This document shows positions 1-7,613 of a DNA stretch of 64,000 bases, in pieces. The first letter of the stretch is position 1; each line of letters begins with the position of its first letter. Location of the stretch: positions 62,001 through 126,000 of the forward strand of contig JBJMGT010000034.1 of NCBI GenBank assembly GCA_045807745.1. The letters are read 5' to 3'. The DNA comes from QHXQ01 sp045807745. GTDB lineage: Bacteria; Acidobacteriota; Blastocatellia; Pyrinomonadales; Pyrinomonadaceae. Position numbers and translations under genes: made by a program. The notes under the pieces are model-generated. The model did no database searches. It worked only from the letters and a program-made list of their open reading frames with translations, and was not told where the DNA came from.

Positions 1-423
1 TACGATTTTGCGCGCAGCCACAGCCCCAAGCGCAAGGCCAAGCGCAAACCTAGACAGACGCAGAGTAAGGTCGCGGCCAAAGCGCGCATGCGGACTTACG
101 TCTTCTCGCGCACGCTGACAGCCGACGCGGATGAGAGTGTTGAGATCGTCTCGGCGGAGGCCGGCGCATTTGTGCGCAAGCTTAAGCGTGAGGCGGGCAA
201 AGATATCTGGTTGATGGGCGGGGGCGAGCTGGCGCGTAGTCTGTTCGCGGAAAAGCTGGTTGATGAGATCGGGCTGAACATTCATCCGGTATTGCTCGGT
301 GCGGGCATCCCGCTCTTCCCCGACATCGGGCGACAACTTGATCTAGAATTGCTCGCCTGCAAAGCGCATGACAACGGCTGTGTGCAGGTCTCTTACCGCG
401 TCAAGCAAATTGAAGCGGTTTAG
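1..423 (+). CDS. RibD C-terminal / dihydrofolate reductase-like protein (5' truncated)
   Basis: The reading frame is open from the first base, so the start lies outside the window; 140 residues are visible. The C-terminal part has the pattern of the RibD-C/DHFR-like fold: a VFSRTL strand, IWLMGGGELA (the nucleotide-binding glycine loop) and a closing HPVLLGAGIPLF segment. Relatives are usually 170-200 aa NADPH-dependent reductases of unknown substrate (YwjB/YyaP type). Residues 6-29 of the visible part are a Lys/Arg/Ser-rich stretch just before the VFSRTL strand, where relatives usually run straight on. It may be a lineage-specific loop. An internal ATG at 88 would cut the fold and is not a likely start. 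A DinB-like gene follows 25 bases after the stop. The family call is firm; the substrate is unknown. Confidence 0.8.
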   Translation, partial: YDFARSHSPKRKAKRKPRQTQSKVAAKARMRTYVFSRTLTADADESVEIVSAEAGAFVRKLKREAGKDIWLMGGGELARSLFAEKLVDEIGLNIHPVLLGAGIPLFPDIGRQLDLELLACKAHDNGCVQVSYRVKQIEAV

Positions 424-448
424 TTTGTCGCCGCCGGCGCGGGGCCCA

Positions 449-970
449 ATGAAAATAATTGCCAAACCCATGGCGGGCGAGTACGCACCCTACACCATCA
501 TGTACATCGGTCTGTTGCCCGATGATGGACTCGTCTTAAAACATCTGCACGACAACGCGCAAGCCACCGCTGCTTTCCTGCGCGCGTTGCCCGCGGCCAA
601 ACTCGCGCATCGCTACGCCGAAGGTAAATGGACGATCAAAGAGATACTCGGTCACGTCATCGACGACGAGCGCATCTACGCTTATCGCGCGCTGCGTTTT
701 GCGCGCAATGACAGGACGGAGTTGCCCGGCTTCGAGCAGGACGATTACGCGCGGCACGCAGGCGCGCAAGGCCGCGACCTCGAAGACCTGTTGCAAGAGT
801 TCGCGGCCGTGCGCCGCGCCACCATCGCGCTGTTCAATGGTTTGGACGAGCCGGCGTTGACCAGAACAGGGACGGCGGACGGCAAGGTGCTGAGCGTGCG
901 CGCCGCCACCTATCACATCGCCGGGCACGAACTGCGCCACCTCAATATTATCAGAGAGCGTTACCTTTAA
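449..970 (+). CDS. DinB-like putative metalloenzyme
   Basis: 173 residues. It has the DinB/YfiT four-helix pattern: an early helix with LKHLHDNAQ, then WTIKEILGHVIDDERIY, and near the C-terminus YHIAGHELRHL. The His in ILGHV and the two His of GHELRH fit the usual three-His metal site of this superfamily, whose members are often thiol-dependent transferases. The frame is open upstream to 368, inside the preceding gene, but the ATG at 449 gives a normal-length protein and avoids the overlap. No strong Shine-Dalgarno is seen. It sits between a reductase-like gene and a GrpB-like gene on the same strand. Family assignment is fairly sure; the reaction cannot be read from the sequence. Confidence 0.8.
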   Translation: MKIIAKPMAGEYAPYTIMYIGLLPDDGLVLKHLHDNAQATAAFLRALPAAKLAHRYAEGKWTIKEILGHVIDDERIYAYRALRFARNDRTELPGFEQDDYARHAGAQGRDLEDLLQEFAAVRRATIALFNGLDEPALTRTGTADGKVLSVRAATYHIAGHELRHLNIIRERYL

Positions 971-1009
971 CACCGCCGACCGAATGTGTCGGCCTACTGC
1001 TTAGACCTT

Positions 1010-1522
1010 ATGCTTGGCTTGCAACGCGGCACAGTTCAACTCGCACCTTATGCGGAACAGTGGCCGCAACTCTTCGCGGCCGAGCAGACGTTCATTCGCG
1101 CCGCGCTCAACCAACTCGTGCTTGACATACAGCACGTCGGTTCGACGGCCGTGCCGGGTCTGTGCGCGAAACCGATCCTCGACATCGCCGTGGCCGTGCG
1201 GAGTCTCGCGGATGTGGCGGCGTGCGTCGCGCCGCTCGCGCAACTCGGTTACGCTTACTTAGGCGACAAGCGCAGCACGGGCGGCCACTTCTTCGCCAAA
1301 GGGGCCGACAGCAACCGCACACACTATCTCCATTTCGTCGCGCACGACAATCCGCAGTGGACAGACTTCCTGCGCTTCCGCGACCGTATGCGCGCCGACC
1401 CCGCCGCCAGAGATGAATACGCGCGGCTCAAGCAGCGCCTCGCCGCCCGATTCGCCGCCGACCGAGCGAGCTACACGCAGCAGAAAGAGGCGTTTGTCCG
1501 CCGCATCCTCGCAGAGACCTGA
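1010..1522 (+). CDS. GrpB family (UPF0157) nucleotidyltransferase-like protein
   Basis: 170 residues from the ATG at 1010; an in-frame GTG at 986 would add eight residues and is possible. Hallmarks of the GrpB family are present: APYAEQWPQLF near the N-terminus, IQHVGSTAVPGLCAKPILDI (the nucleotidyltransferase-like G-S motif followed by Asp) and a C-terminal RRIL helix after a YTQQKEAFV segment. The fold belongs to the nucleotidyltransferase superfamily; the biological reaction is not established for the family as far as I know. It is the last gene of a three-gene run with the reductase-like and DinB-like proteins. Confidence 0.85.
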   Translation: MLGLQRGTVQLAPYAEQWPQLFAAEQTFIRAALNQLVLDIQHVGSTAVPGLCAKPILDIAVAVRSLADVAACVAPLAQLGYAYLGDKRSTGGHFFAKGADSNRTHYLHFVAHDNPQWTDFLRFRDRMRADPAARDEYARLKQRLAARFAADRASYTQQKEAFVRRILAET

Positions 1523-1794
1523 GTGGTAGCAGTAGCGGCATACGGCTAACGTTCGCGTCGCTCCGTCGGCCTGAGCACACCCGCGCAAGTGTCGGCAGCG
1601 GCCAGTTGCCATACACCGATGTATCGTATCGCTCCGCCGCGCCCGCCGGCAGCTTACGGTTAAGCCTAAGTATTTACTCATTTACACTCGTCAGCGCGCG
1701 GCATGATGGTTGCCGCAGATGGTGGTATGCCTGAAGCCAGTTTCCCTTTAACTCCCCCAACCGAGAACTGTTTCTGAGGAGGAGAATTAACGCT

Positions 1795-2760
1795 ATGAGA
1801 AGACGCTTGCTTAGCTTCGCGACCAGCGCGGCCTTGATCCTGACGCTCGCTGGTCTCGCCATCGCGCAGGACAAGACAACTACCACCGTCACCACCCAAA
1901 CCACCAAGACCATTCAAAACGCGGACGGCACATACACCATCATCCAGTACCCGGCCGATAAGGAGGTCACGGTCAACCTGACGCCCGGCGCGACCATGAC
2001 CAGCGCCAAGGGCTTGGCGCGCGTCATGCGGCACGGCGATGCGACGACCATCAATCTTGACCTGTCGGGTCTGCCCGCTGACACGACTGGCGTGAACCTG
2101 TACGCCGTCGATCCAACCGGCGCGTTCACACTACTCGGGCCTGTCACGCTCGCCAATGGCGTCGCCACGCAGACGTTCACCACGCCGCTCGACAAGTTCA
2201 TGCTCGTGCTCTCGCCGAACGGAAGCCTAACCACGATGGCGGCCAACGACATCATCTTCCGCAGCGCAGTGCCTGAAGGCTTCGCGGTCATACCCTATGC
2301 CCAGAGTGGGCCGAAGGACGGCGCGGCAGTGGGCGAGCGCGTCGCGGCGACAGCGGCCCCGGCCGCGGCTTCACCCTACAGCGTGCCGATGCTCAACATC
2401 CCAAACTTCCGGCGCGGCACGGACACGCACCTGCGCGTCAAGTTCGCGGAGTTGAACGACGCCCGCGCTAACATCTTCATTGAGCCGCGCAAAGACGGCC
2501 CGACGCAGATCAAGATGCGCTTCCACAGTCTGACGCGCGTCCCCGCCGACAAGCGGATCGTGCTCTGGGCGGTTTCGCCGGAAGGCACGTACACGCGGCT
2601 CGGTCAGGTGATCAATACGCGCAACCGCAACGAGGCGCAGATTCAGACCGAGACGGCGTTGAAAGACTTCGGGCTGTTGGTCACGCTTGAAGACAAGGAC
2701 GAAGTGCCGAATCCTTCAGGCCCGACCTTCGCTACGGTGATCATCGACAACGCTCCGTAG
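1795..2760 (+). CDS. Secreted protein of unknown function
   Basis: 321 residues with a clear Sec signal peptide: Arg-rich start, a hydrophobic stretch to about residue 23 and an AIA-Q cleavage-like site. A strong Shine-Dalgarno (GAGGAGGAG) lies about ten bases before the ATG. The mature protein begins Thr-rich, then has two beta-rich parts (about 50-150 and 195-315) separated by an Ala/Pro-rich linker near 180-195. Segments such as GVNLYAVDPTGAFTLLGPV and RIVLWAVSPEGTYTRLGQV are alike in the two halves, which suggests an internal duplication of an Ig-like or anti-sigma-like beta domain. I do not recognise a named family. The gene is monocistronic and followed by a strong terminator at 2904. 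Confidence 0.75.
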   Translation: MRRRLLSFATSAALILTLAGLAIAQDKTTTTVTTQTTKTIQNADGTYTIIQYPADKEVTVNLTPGATMTSAKGLARVMRHGDATTINLDLSGLPADTTGVNLYAVDPTGAFTLLGPVTLANGVATQTFTTPLDKFMLVLSPNGSLTTMAANDIIFRSAVPEGFAVIPYAQSGPKDGAAVGERVAATAAPAAASPYSVPMLNIPNFRRGTDTHLRVKFAELNDARANIFIEPRKDGPTQIKMRFHSLTRVPADKRIVLWAVSPEGTYTRLGQVINTRNRNEAQIQTETALKDFGLLVTLEDKDEVPNPSGPTFATVIIDNAP

Positions 2761-2903
2761 CGGTGCGCGCCGCAGGCGGATACGAGTTCGCCCCGCCGCT
2801 CGGTCTGCCGGGTGGCGGGGCTTGCCCCAGCCCTCGCACTTAATAAACTGCGCTGACGCGTCAGCCCCTCGCAACTTAAAGGGCTGGCGCAACGCTTATC
2901 GTC

Positions 2904-2938
2904 GGGCCGCCTGCTACTGAAGAAGGCGGCCCTCTTTT
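2904..2938 (+). terminator. Rho-independent terminator
   Basis: A perfect 8-bp stem (GGGCCGCC at 2904-2911 with GGCGGCCC at 2925-2932), a 13-base loop and a following TCTTTTT tract. It lies about 145 bases after the stop of the secreted protein gene at 1795-2760 and fits as its transcript end. Confidence 0.8.
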
Positions 2939-2940
2939 TG

Positions 2941-2970
2941 TTGACCCCGCGCGCGCCGGCTGTGTATAGT
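2941..2970 (+). promoter_or_regulatory. Candidate sigma-70-type promoter
   Basis: TTGACC at 2941-2946 and TATAGT at 2965-2970 with an 18-base spacer, directly after the terminator at 2904. It points to the protease gene at 3227 and would give a leader of about 250 bases. The stretch 2971-3226 otherwise holds no gene that I can support. Pattern match only. Confidence 0.4.
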
Positions 2971-3226
2971 TAATTTGCCGGCCGGCGCTGACCCCGACCC
3001 AGTGCTCGCGGCGCGTTCGATAGCCCACCCGGCGCTACTTCCGTTCAGGCTGTGCAATAACCGGCCACAAGCTCTTCCGTCAATCCGTTTCGTTAATCGC
3101 GGTGCGCAAAGTCCAGCGCGCCGCCAACGCCCAACAACTAAGGGAAGCAACCCCTCGCTTCATCCCTTTTGACACGGGCCCCTTGGCAACCTTCGGTTGC
3201 GGCCCGCGCTTGAAAGTTATTAAGCC

Positions 3227-4369
3227 ATGCTGACACGCAGATTCCCCCTCTGCTTCGCCCTCCTGTTACTTGTCGTCGCCGCGGCGCAGGCACAAGAGGC
3301 GTCGCTACCCGAACTCGTCCGCCGCGTCAAACCCGAAGTCGTCTCCGTCATCACCTACGACGCCAAAGGCAACGCCTTGATGACCGGCAGCGGCTTCTTC
3401 GTCCGCGCCGGGCAGATCGTCACGAACATGCACGTCATAGAGGGCGCGCGCCGCGTCGAAGTCAAGACGCTCGACGGCAAGGGGCGCGTCTACTCGTCGG
3501 GCGGCGCGCTCGCCGTCGATGACGAAGGCGACCTCGCGCTCCTCAATGTCGAGATGCCGGCCGAGCGCGCGCACACAAGCGACCTGACGGCGACCATTCC
3601 CGACGAGGGCGAGCAGATTTTTGTGATCGGAAATCCCTTACGGCTGGAAGGCTCAGTGGCGGACGGCATCGTCTCCGCCGTGCGCGAAGTGCCGAACCTC
3701 GGGCGCATCATACAGATCACCGCGCCCATCTCGCATGGTAATTCGGGCAGCCCCGTCTTCAACATGCGTGGCCAAGTGGTCGGCATCGTCACGGTCAAGG
3801 TCGTGAACGGGCAGAACATCAACCTCGCGCTCGGCGCAGCCCGCATCGCCGATCTCAAGCCGGGCCGCTTGCAGACGTTCGACGAGTTGGCCGCGCGCAA
3901 CAACCGACCCGCCGACGCGGAGGCATCGGCCGAGTGGTGGTACAAGAACGGCTTGAGTTCGCTGTGGCTCAGCAACTACGACGGCGCGTTGGATTCGTTC
4001 GAGAACGCGGTCAACAAGAACCCGCGTCGCGTCGAGGCTTGGATACAGGTCGGCTATTGCAAGGTCAAACAGGGTAAGAACGCCGACGCCATCCGCGCCT
4101 ACAAACAGGCGCTCCGCCTGCGCCCCAACTCGGTCGAGACCTACAACAAACTCGGCGACGCTTACTACTACGACAGCAACTTCGACGAAGCCATCGCCGC
4201 CTACCGGCAGGCCGCGCGCCTGCGCCCCGACCAGCCCGAAGCCTACTATAATCTTGGCATGACTTATTTAGAGATCGGCGACCACGCCGCCGCCCTCGCG
4301 CAAGGGCGCGTGCTCGCCACGCTCGACGCAGAGTTGTACAAGAAGCTGTTAGGCGAAATGAAAAGATAG
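3227..4369 (+). CDS. Secreted trypsin-like (S1C/HtrA-type) serine protease with TPR repeats
   Basis: 380 residues. A signal peptide covers about residues 1-22 (cleavage near AQAQE). The protease domain spans about 25-215 with the full catalytic triad: His69 in TNMHVIEG, Asp102 in EGDLALL and Ser173 in HGNSGSP. There is no PDZ domain; instead, residues about 235-375 form three tetratricopeptide repeats (for example YNKLGDAYYYDSNFDEAIAAY and YYNLGMTYLEIGDHAAAL). This is an HtrA-like catalytic core fused to a protein-protein interaction module, probably acting in the periplasm on misfolded or partner-delivered proteins. It is convergent with the M16 pair, with a perfect palindrome between them. 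Confidence 0.9.
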   Translation: MLTRRFPLCFALLLLVVAAAQAQEASLPELVRRVKPEVVSVITYDAKGNALMTGSGFFVRAGQIVTNMHVIEGARRVEVKTLDGKGRVYSSGGALAVDDEGDLALLNVEMPAERAHTSDLTATIPDEGEQIFVIGNPLRLEGSVADGIVSAVREVPNLGRIIQITAPISHGNSGSPVFNMRGQVVGIVTVKVVNGQNINLALGAARIADLKPGRLQTFDELAARNNRPADAEASAEWWYKNGLSSLWLSNYDGALDSFENAVNKNPRRVEAWIQVGYCKVKQGKNADAIRAYKQALRLRPNSVETYNKLGDAYYYDSNFDEAIAAYRQAARLRPDQPEAYYNLGMTYLEIGDHAAALAQGRVLATLDAELYKKLLGEMKR

Positions 4370-4392
4370 CTACGGCACAGCGAAGTTAAAAC

Positions 4393-4432
4393 GCAAAGCG
4401 CGCGGTTGAGTTAACTCAACCGCGCGCTTTGC
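4393..4432. terminator. Perfect 40-base palindrome between convergent genes
   Basis: Positions 4393-4412 are exactly the reverse complement of 4413-4432, with no unpaired loop base. The left arm starts GCAAAGCGCGCGG and the centre is GTTAAC. It fills the gap between the protease stop (4369) and the M16 stop codon (4434-4436), so it most likely works as a two-way terminator. A-rich bases precede it and only short T runs follow, so it is not a classical U-tract terminator. Confidence 0.7.
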
Positions 4433-4433
4433 T

Positions 4434-5870
4434 TCAGTCGCCCGTGTGGCTGGTAAAGACGTTGCGGTCGATGGCTTTGGGATCGCCGATGACGACGAAG
4501 CGCAGGTTGTGCATGTACTTCTGGGCGACGCGCTGTACGTCCGCGGGGGTGACGGCGCGCAGGCGTTCGAGGAAGTCGAGCGAGTTGCGCCAGCCGCCGC
4601 CGATCAGTTCATAGCGTCCAAGCTCTGCGGCTTGCGCGAGGTTGGTCTCCTGGCCCATGTAGTAGCGGGTCAGATAGCCGGAAATCTCCGACTCGATCTC
4701 GCCTGAGTCGGCCCGCTCGCGTTGCAGCCGCGCGATCTCTTTGAGCATGACATCGACGGCCTGATTGGCGTCAACGGCCGTCACATAGATGCCGCCAATG
4801 TTCGCGCCCTGTTCGCGCAGGAAGGCGCTGGGCGCATATGAGAGATTGCGGCGGAAGCGTACCTCGACGAGTACGCGGTCGCTCAACACCGCCGAGGCGA
4901 CGCGCATCGGGAAGATGTCTTCGGAGGTCAAGGACGGCGCGGCAAAGATGCCCTGCACGTAATTGGTCGGCAGCCCTTTTTGCGTTACGTCGACCGAGCC
5001 GGTGGCAAAGGAAAGCTGCGGCAGCGGTTCAGCTTTGTAAGTGCCGCGCGGGAGCTTGCCGAACGTGTCGGCGATGCGCTGGCGCAACGTGGCGGCGTCC
5101 AAATCGCCGACGATGACAAGCAGCAGCCGCGATGTCTCCAACATGCGCTTGTGATAAGCGCGCACGTCTTCAACTGTAAGCCGCGAGATCGTCTCGGCTG
5201 TGCCTTCCGGGTCGTTGCTATACGGATGACCGGCGTAGGCGACGCGCGACTGGAGCACTTGCAGGTAGGCGTCGGGCACGTCCACGCTGCTGTTGCGCGC
5301 GATGGCAAGCTTGTTCTGTTCGCGCTTGACATCTTCGGGCGCAAACGTCGGATGCAGCGCGATGTCGGCGAACATTTGCCACGAGCGGTCGAAGTTCGGG
5401 CGCGTCGAGATCATGCCGAGCAGAGAGTAGTCGTAAGAGACATCGAAGCTGATGGCCGTGCCCGTGCGCGACTGCTCACGGCGCAGCAACTCGCGTGGAA
5501 ACGCTTGGCTTGCTTCGGTCGCCGCGTCCCACATCAGCGCCTCAATGCCGGCGTTCTCTGTTGTGACGTTGCGCGCGCCGCCGCGCAGGAATAGACCCGT
5601 CGCCACCGTCAGACTGCCGGCGCGGCGTTTGACCAAGACCTTCAGCCCGTTCACATCAAACTCGGTGACGAGCGCCGCCGCCTTGTCCGCGACCTCTTTA
5701 ACCTTCGCCGTGTCCGGCAGGACAGGTGGTTGTATCTTCGACGGCGCGGCCGTTTCCGCTTGGCCTTTCGTCGCCTCCTGCGCGCGCACATCAAACTGCG
5801 GCGCACCCGACAGCCCCGCGCTCAGCACGAGCGCCAAACCGAACAGCCACACGTTGCTCACCTTACGCAT
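4434..5870 (-). CDS. M16 peptidase-like protein without the zinc motif (probable non-catalytic partner)
   Basis: 478 residues, signal peptide about 1-30. The fold is clearly M16 (pitrilysin/processing-peptidase): VNGLKVLVKRRAG strand, a GGARNVTTENAG segment, and the later LERLRAVTPADVQRVAQKYM signature. At the place of the inverted zinc motif HxxEH it reads AGIEALMWDAATEA, so both zinc His and the catalytic Glu are missing. Family knowledge: such inactive subunits pair with an active M16 subunit, as the alpha chain does in mitochondrial processing peptidase. The active partner is encoded 24 bases upstream (5895-7376). Both carry signal peptides, so the complex should be periplasmic. Confidence 0.9.
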   Translation of the reverse strand: MRKVSNVWLFGLALVLSAGLSGAPQFDVRAQEATKGQAETAAPSKIQPPVLPDTAKVKEVADKAAALVTEFDVNGLKVLVKRRAGSLTVATGLFLRGGARNVTTENAGIEALMWDAATEASQAFPRELLRREQSRTGTAISFDVSYDYSLLGMISTRPNFDRSWQMFADIALHPTFAPEDVKREQNKLAIARNSSVDVPDAYLQVLQSRVAYAGHPYSNDPEGTAETISRLTVEDVRAYHKRMLETSRLLLVIVGDLDAATLRQRIADTFGKLPRGTYKAEPLPQLSFATGSVDVTQKGLPTNYVQGIFAAPSLTSEDIFPMRVASAVLSDRVLVEVRFRRNLSYAPSAFLREQGANIGGIYVTAVDANQAVDVMLKEIARLQRERADSGEIESEISGYLTRYYMGQETNLAQAAELGRYELIGGGWRNSLDFLERLRAVTPADVQRVAQKYMHNLRFVVIGDPKAIDRNVFTSHTGD

Positions 5871-5894
5871 CTCGTTCTTAATCCTCTCGCTTGA

Positions 5895-7376
5895 TTACCG
5901 TCTGCTGCCGGCAGTTGCCGCGCTAGCTTTCACTGCGCCCGGCGCGCCGATCAAGTCCTGCTCCGTCAGCTTCGCCTGCTGCTGCGACTCTTCGGAGAGC
6001 ATCGCTAGACCCACGTGCGGCTTGCCCTGTATGTAGGTTGTGATGTAGCGGCTGATGTCCGCGCGCGAGGTGCGCCGCAGGTTGCCGAGATAGCCGCGAA
6101 AATAATCAAGCCCGGTCGAGGCCCACCAGAAGCCGATGGTGTGCGTGTAGTCGGTTAGCTTCTCGCGCGAGTAGAGATCGTCGGCTTCGAGCAAGCCCTT
6201 CGCATTCTCCAACTCCTGATCGGTGAAGTAGTCCGGATCGTTGAAGTGCGCGATCTCTTGATAGATGGCGCGCACAGCGGCCTGCGCTTTGTCGGGCGTC
6301 GTCTCGGCGACCAACTGGATGGGGCCGGTATTGCGCTGCGTGTAGTAGAGCAGATCGACGCCGGCGACGAGACCGGAATCTCCGAGCGCGCGTTGAAAAT
6401 GCGAATCGGGCTGGCGCAGGATGAACGAGAATACGTCCGCCGCATAGGTCGCCGGGTTGTCTTGGCCGATAGAGGGCCCCTGCCAGCCGACCGCGATGAT
6501 CACATTGTTGAGCGGTTGCTTGAGAATGAGGCCCTCACTCTTTGGGAGCGGCGGGTGCTCGACGAGCGGAAACTTCTTGAACGGATCGTCGGCGCGCTGC
6601 CAACTACCAAACAACTCGTCCGCCAGCTTGAACACTTCGGCCGGTTGCGCATCGCCCGTGACGATGAGCGCTGTGTTGTTCGGCACGTAGTAGCGCCCCT
6701 GTATGAGCCGCATCGTGTCGGTCGTCGCCGTCTTGATCGTCTCGCGGTTGCCGATCACATTCTTCCGGCTGAAGTATTTATAGAACAGGTGCTGGTTCAT
6801 CTCCTGATTGAGATAAAAACCGGGCTGCGATTCCTTCTCGTCGAACTCGTCGAGCACGGCCTTGCGCTCCTGCTCGAACTCATCTCGGGTGAAGAGCGGG
6901 CAGCGAATCGAGTCGCGCAGGTTGAGCATCGCCACGCGTATGTTCGGGCTGGTCGTGTGCGAGTAGTAGTTGACGATCTCTTCACGCGTCGAAGCGTTCG
7001 AGAGGATGCCCATCTGATCGTAGACGCGCAGGTACGAAGCGTTTTCAAGCCGGGAACAGTTCGACTTGAAGAACATGTGCTCGAAGAGATGCGACAGTCC
7101 GTTCAACTCCGGCGGCTCGGTGAACGAGCCGTTCTTCACGGCTAATTCGACCGTGACGAGCGGGATCGAGTGATCCTCCAGCACGATCACTTCCAGCCCG
7201 TTCGGCAGAATCTTATTGACGAGTTGCGACGCCGCTTGCGGTTGCGCGGGCGCAGCCACGGGCGTCGTCGTGGGCGGCTGCCGCTGCTGCGCGGCGGCTG
7301 GCAAACCCAATGTTAAGAGGAGCGAAAGAGCAAGCGCCGTAGCGGCGAGACGGCGCGACAGGAGTGTGTGCTTCAT
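5895..7376 (-). CDS. M16 family zinc metallopeptidase (catalytic partner)
   Basis: 493 residues from the ATG at 7376; a TTG at 7391 would add five residues. Signal peptide to about residue 30 (PAAAQQ), then a Pro/Gln-rich linker. The M16 N-domain holds the inverted zinc motif HLFEH: His96, catalytic Glu99, His100. The third ligand is expected at Glu177, within EQERKAVLDEFDE. The C-terminal half has the usual second M16 domain. It is transcribed together with the downstream gene that lacks the zinc motif; the pair probably forms a heterodimeric periplasmic oligopeptidase. The substrate is unknown. Confidence 0.92.
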   Translation of the reverse strand: MKHTLLSRRLAATALALSLLLTLGLPAAAQQRQPPTTTPVAAPAQPQAASQLVNKILPNGLEVIVLEDHSIPLVTVELAVKNGSFTEPPELNGLSHLFEHMFFKSNCSRLENASYLRVYDQMGILSNASTREEIVNYYSHTTSPNIRVAMLNLRDSIRCPLFTRDEFEQERKAVLDEFDEKESQPGFYLNQEMNQHLFYKYFSRKNVIGNRETIKTATTDTMRLIQGRYYVPNNTALIVTGDAQPAEVFKLADELFGSWQRADDPFKKFPLVEHPPLPKSEGLILKQPLNNVIIAVGWQGPSIGQDNPATYAADVFSFILRQPDSHFQRALGDSGLVAGVDLLYYTQRNTGPIQLVAETTPDKAQAAVRAIYQEIAHFNDPDYFTDQELENAKGLLEADDLYSREKLTDYTHTIGFWWASTGLDYFRGYLGNLRRTSRADISRYITTYIQGKPHVGLAMLSEESQQQAKLTEQDLIGAPGAVKASAATAGSRR

Positions 7377-7533
7377 AAATACCCGGCTCAAATGATGTCA
7401 CTTAGTCGAATCGGCCGCCCTACGCGGTCGGTCGCAAGCCATGCCGCGACCGTCTACTTAACGAGCGTTCAGATTCGCCACTATTAGAGTCGGATCATAA
7501 CACGGCGCGTTGCTTGCCTCACAACAGGCAAAG

Positions 7534-7604
7534 GAATTGCGGACTGCGGATTGCGGATTACAGAGACACCTGTCTTCCAATCCGCAATCCGCAGTCCGCA
7601 ATTC
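7534..7604. repeat. Word-repeat hairpin (ATTGCGG type)
   Basis: A perfect 26-bp inverted repeat: arms 7534-7559 and 7579-7604. Each arm is a run of near-identical words (GAATTGCGG, ACTGCGG, ATTGCGG, ATT). The 19-base loop itself contains AGACA-CC-TGTCT, extending the fold. It lies just after the stop of the kinase gene (7614, minus strand) and could end its transcript. It is one of a family of such hairpins in this window. Confidence 0.85.
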
Positions 7605-7613
7605 GCAATCGGT

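Noticed and set aside
2975..3172. 65-residue frame in the leader of the protease gene
   Set aside because: No ribosome site and unconvincing composition; the region is more likely an untranslated leader.
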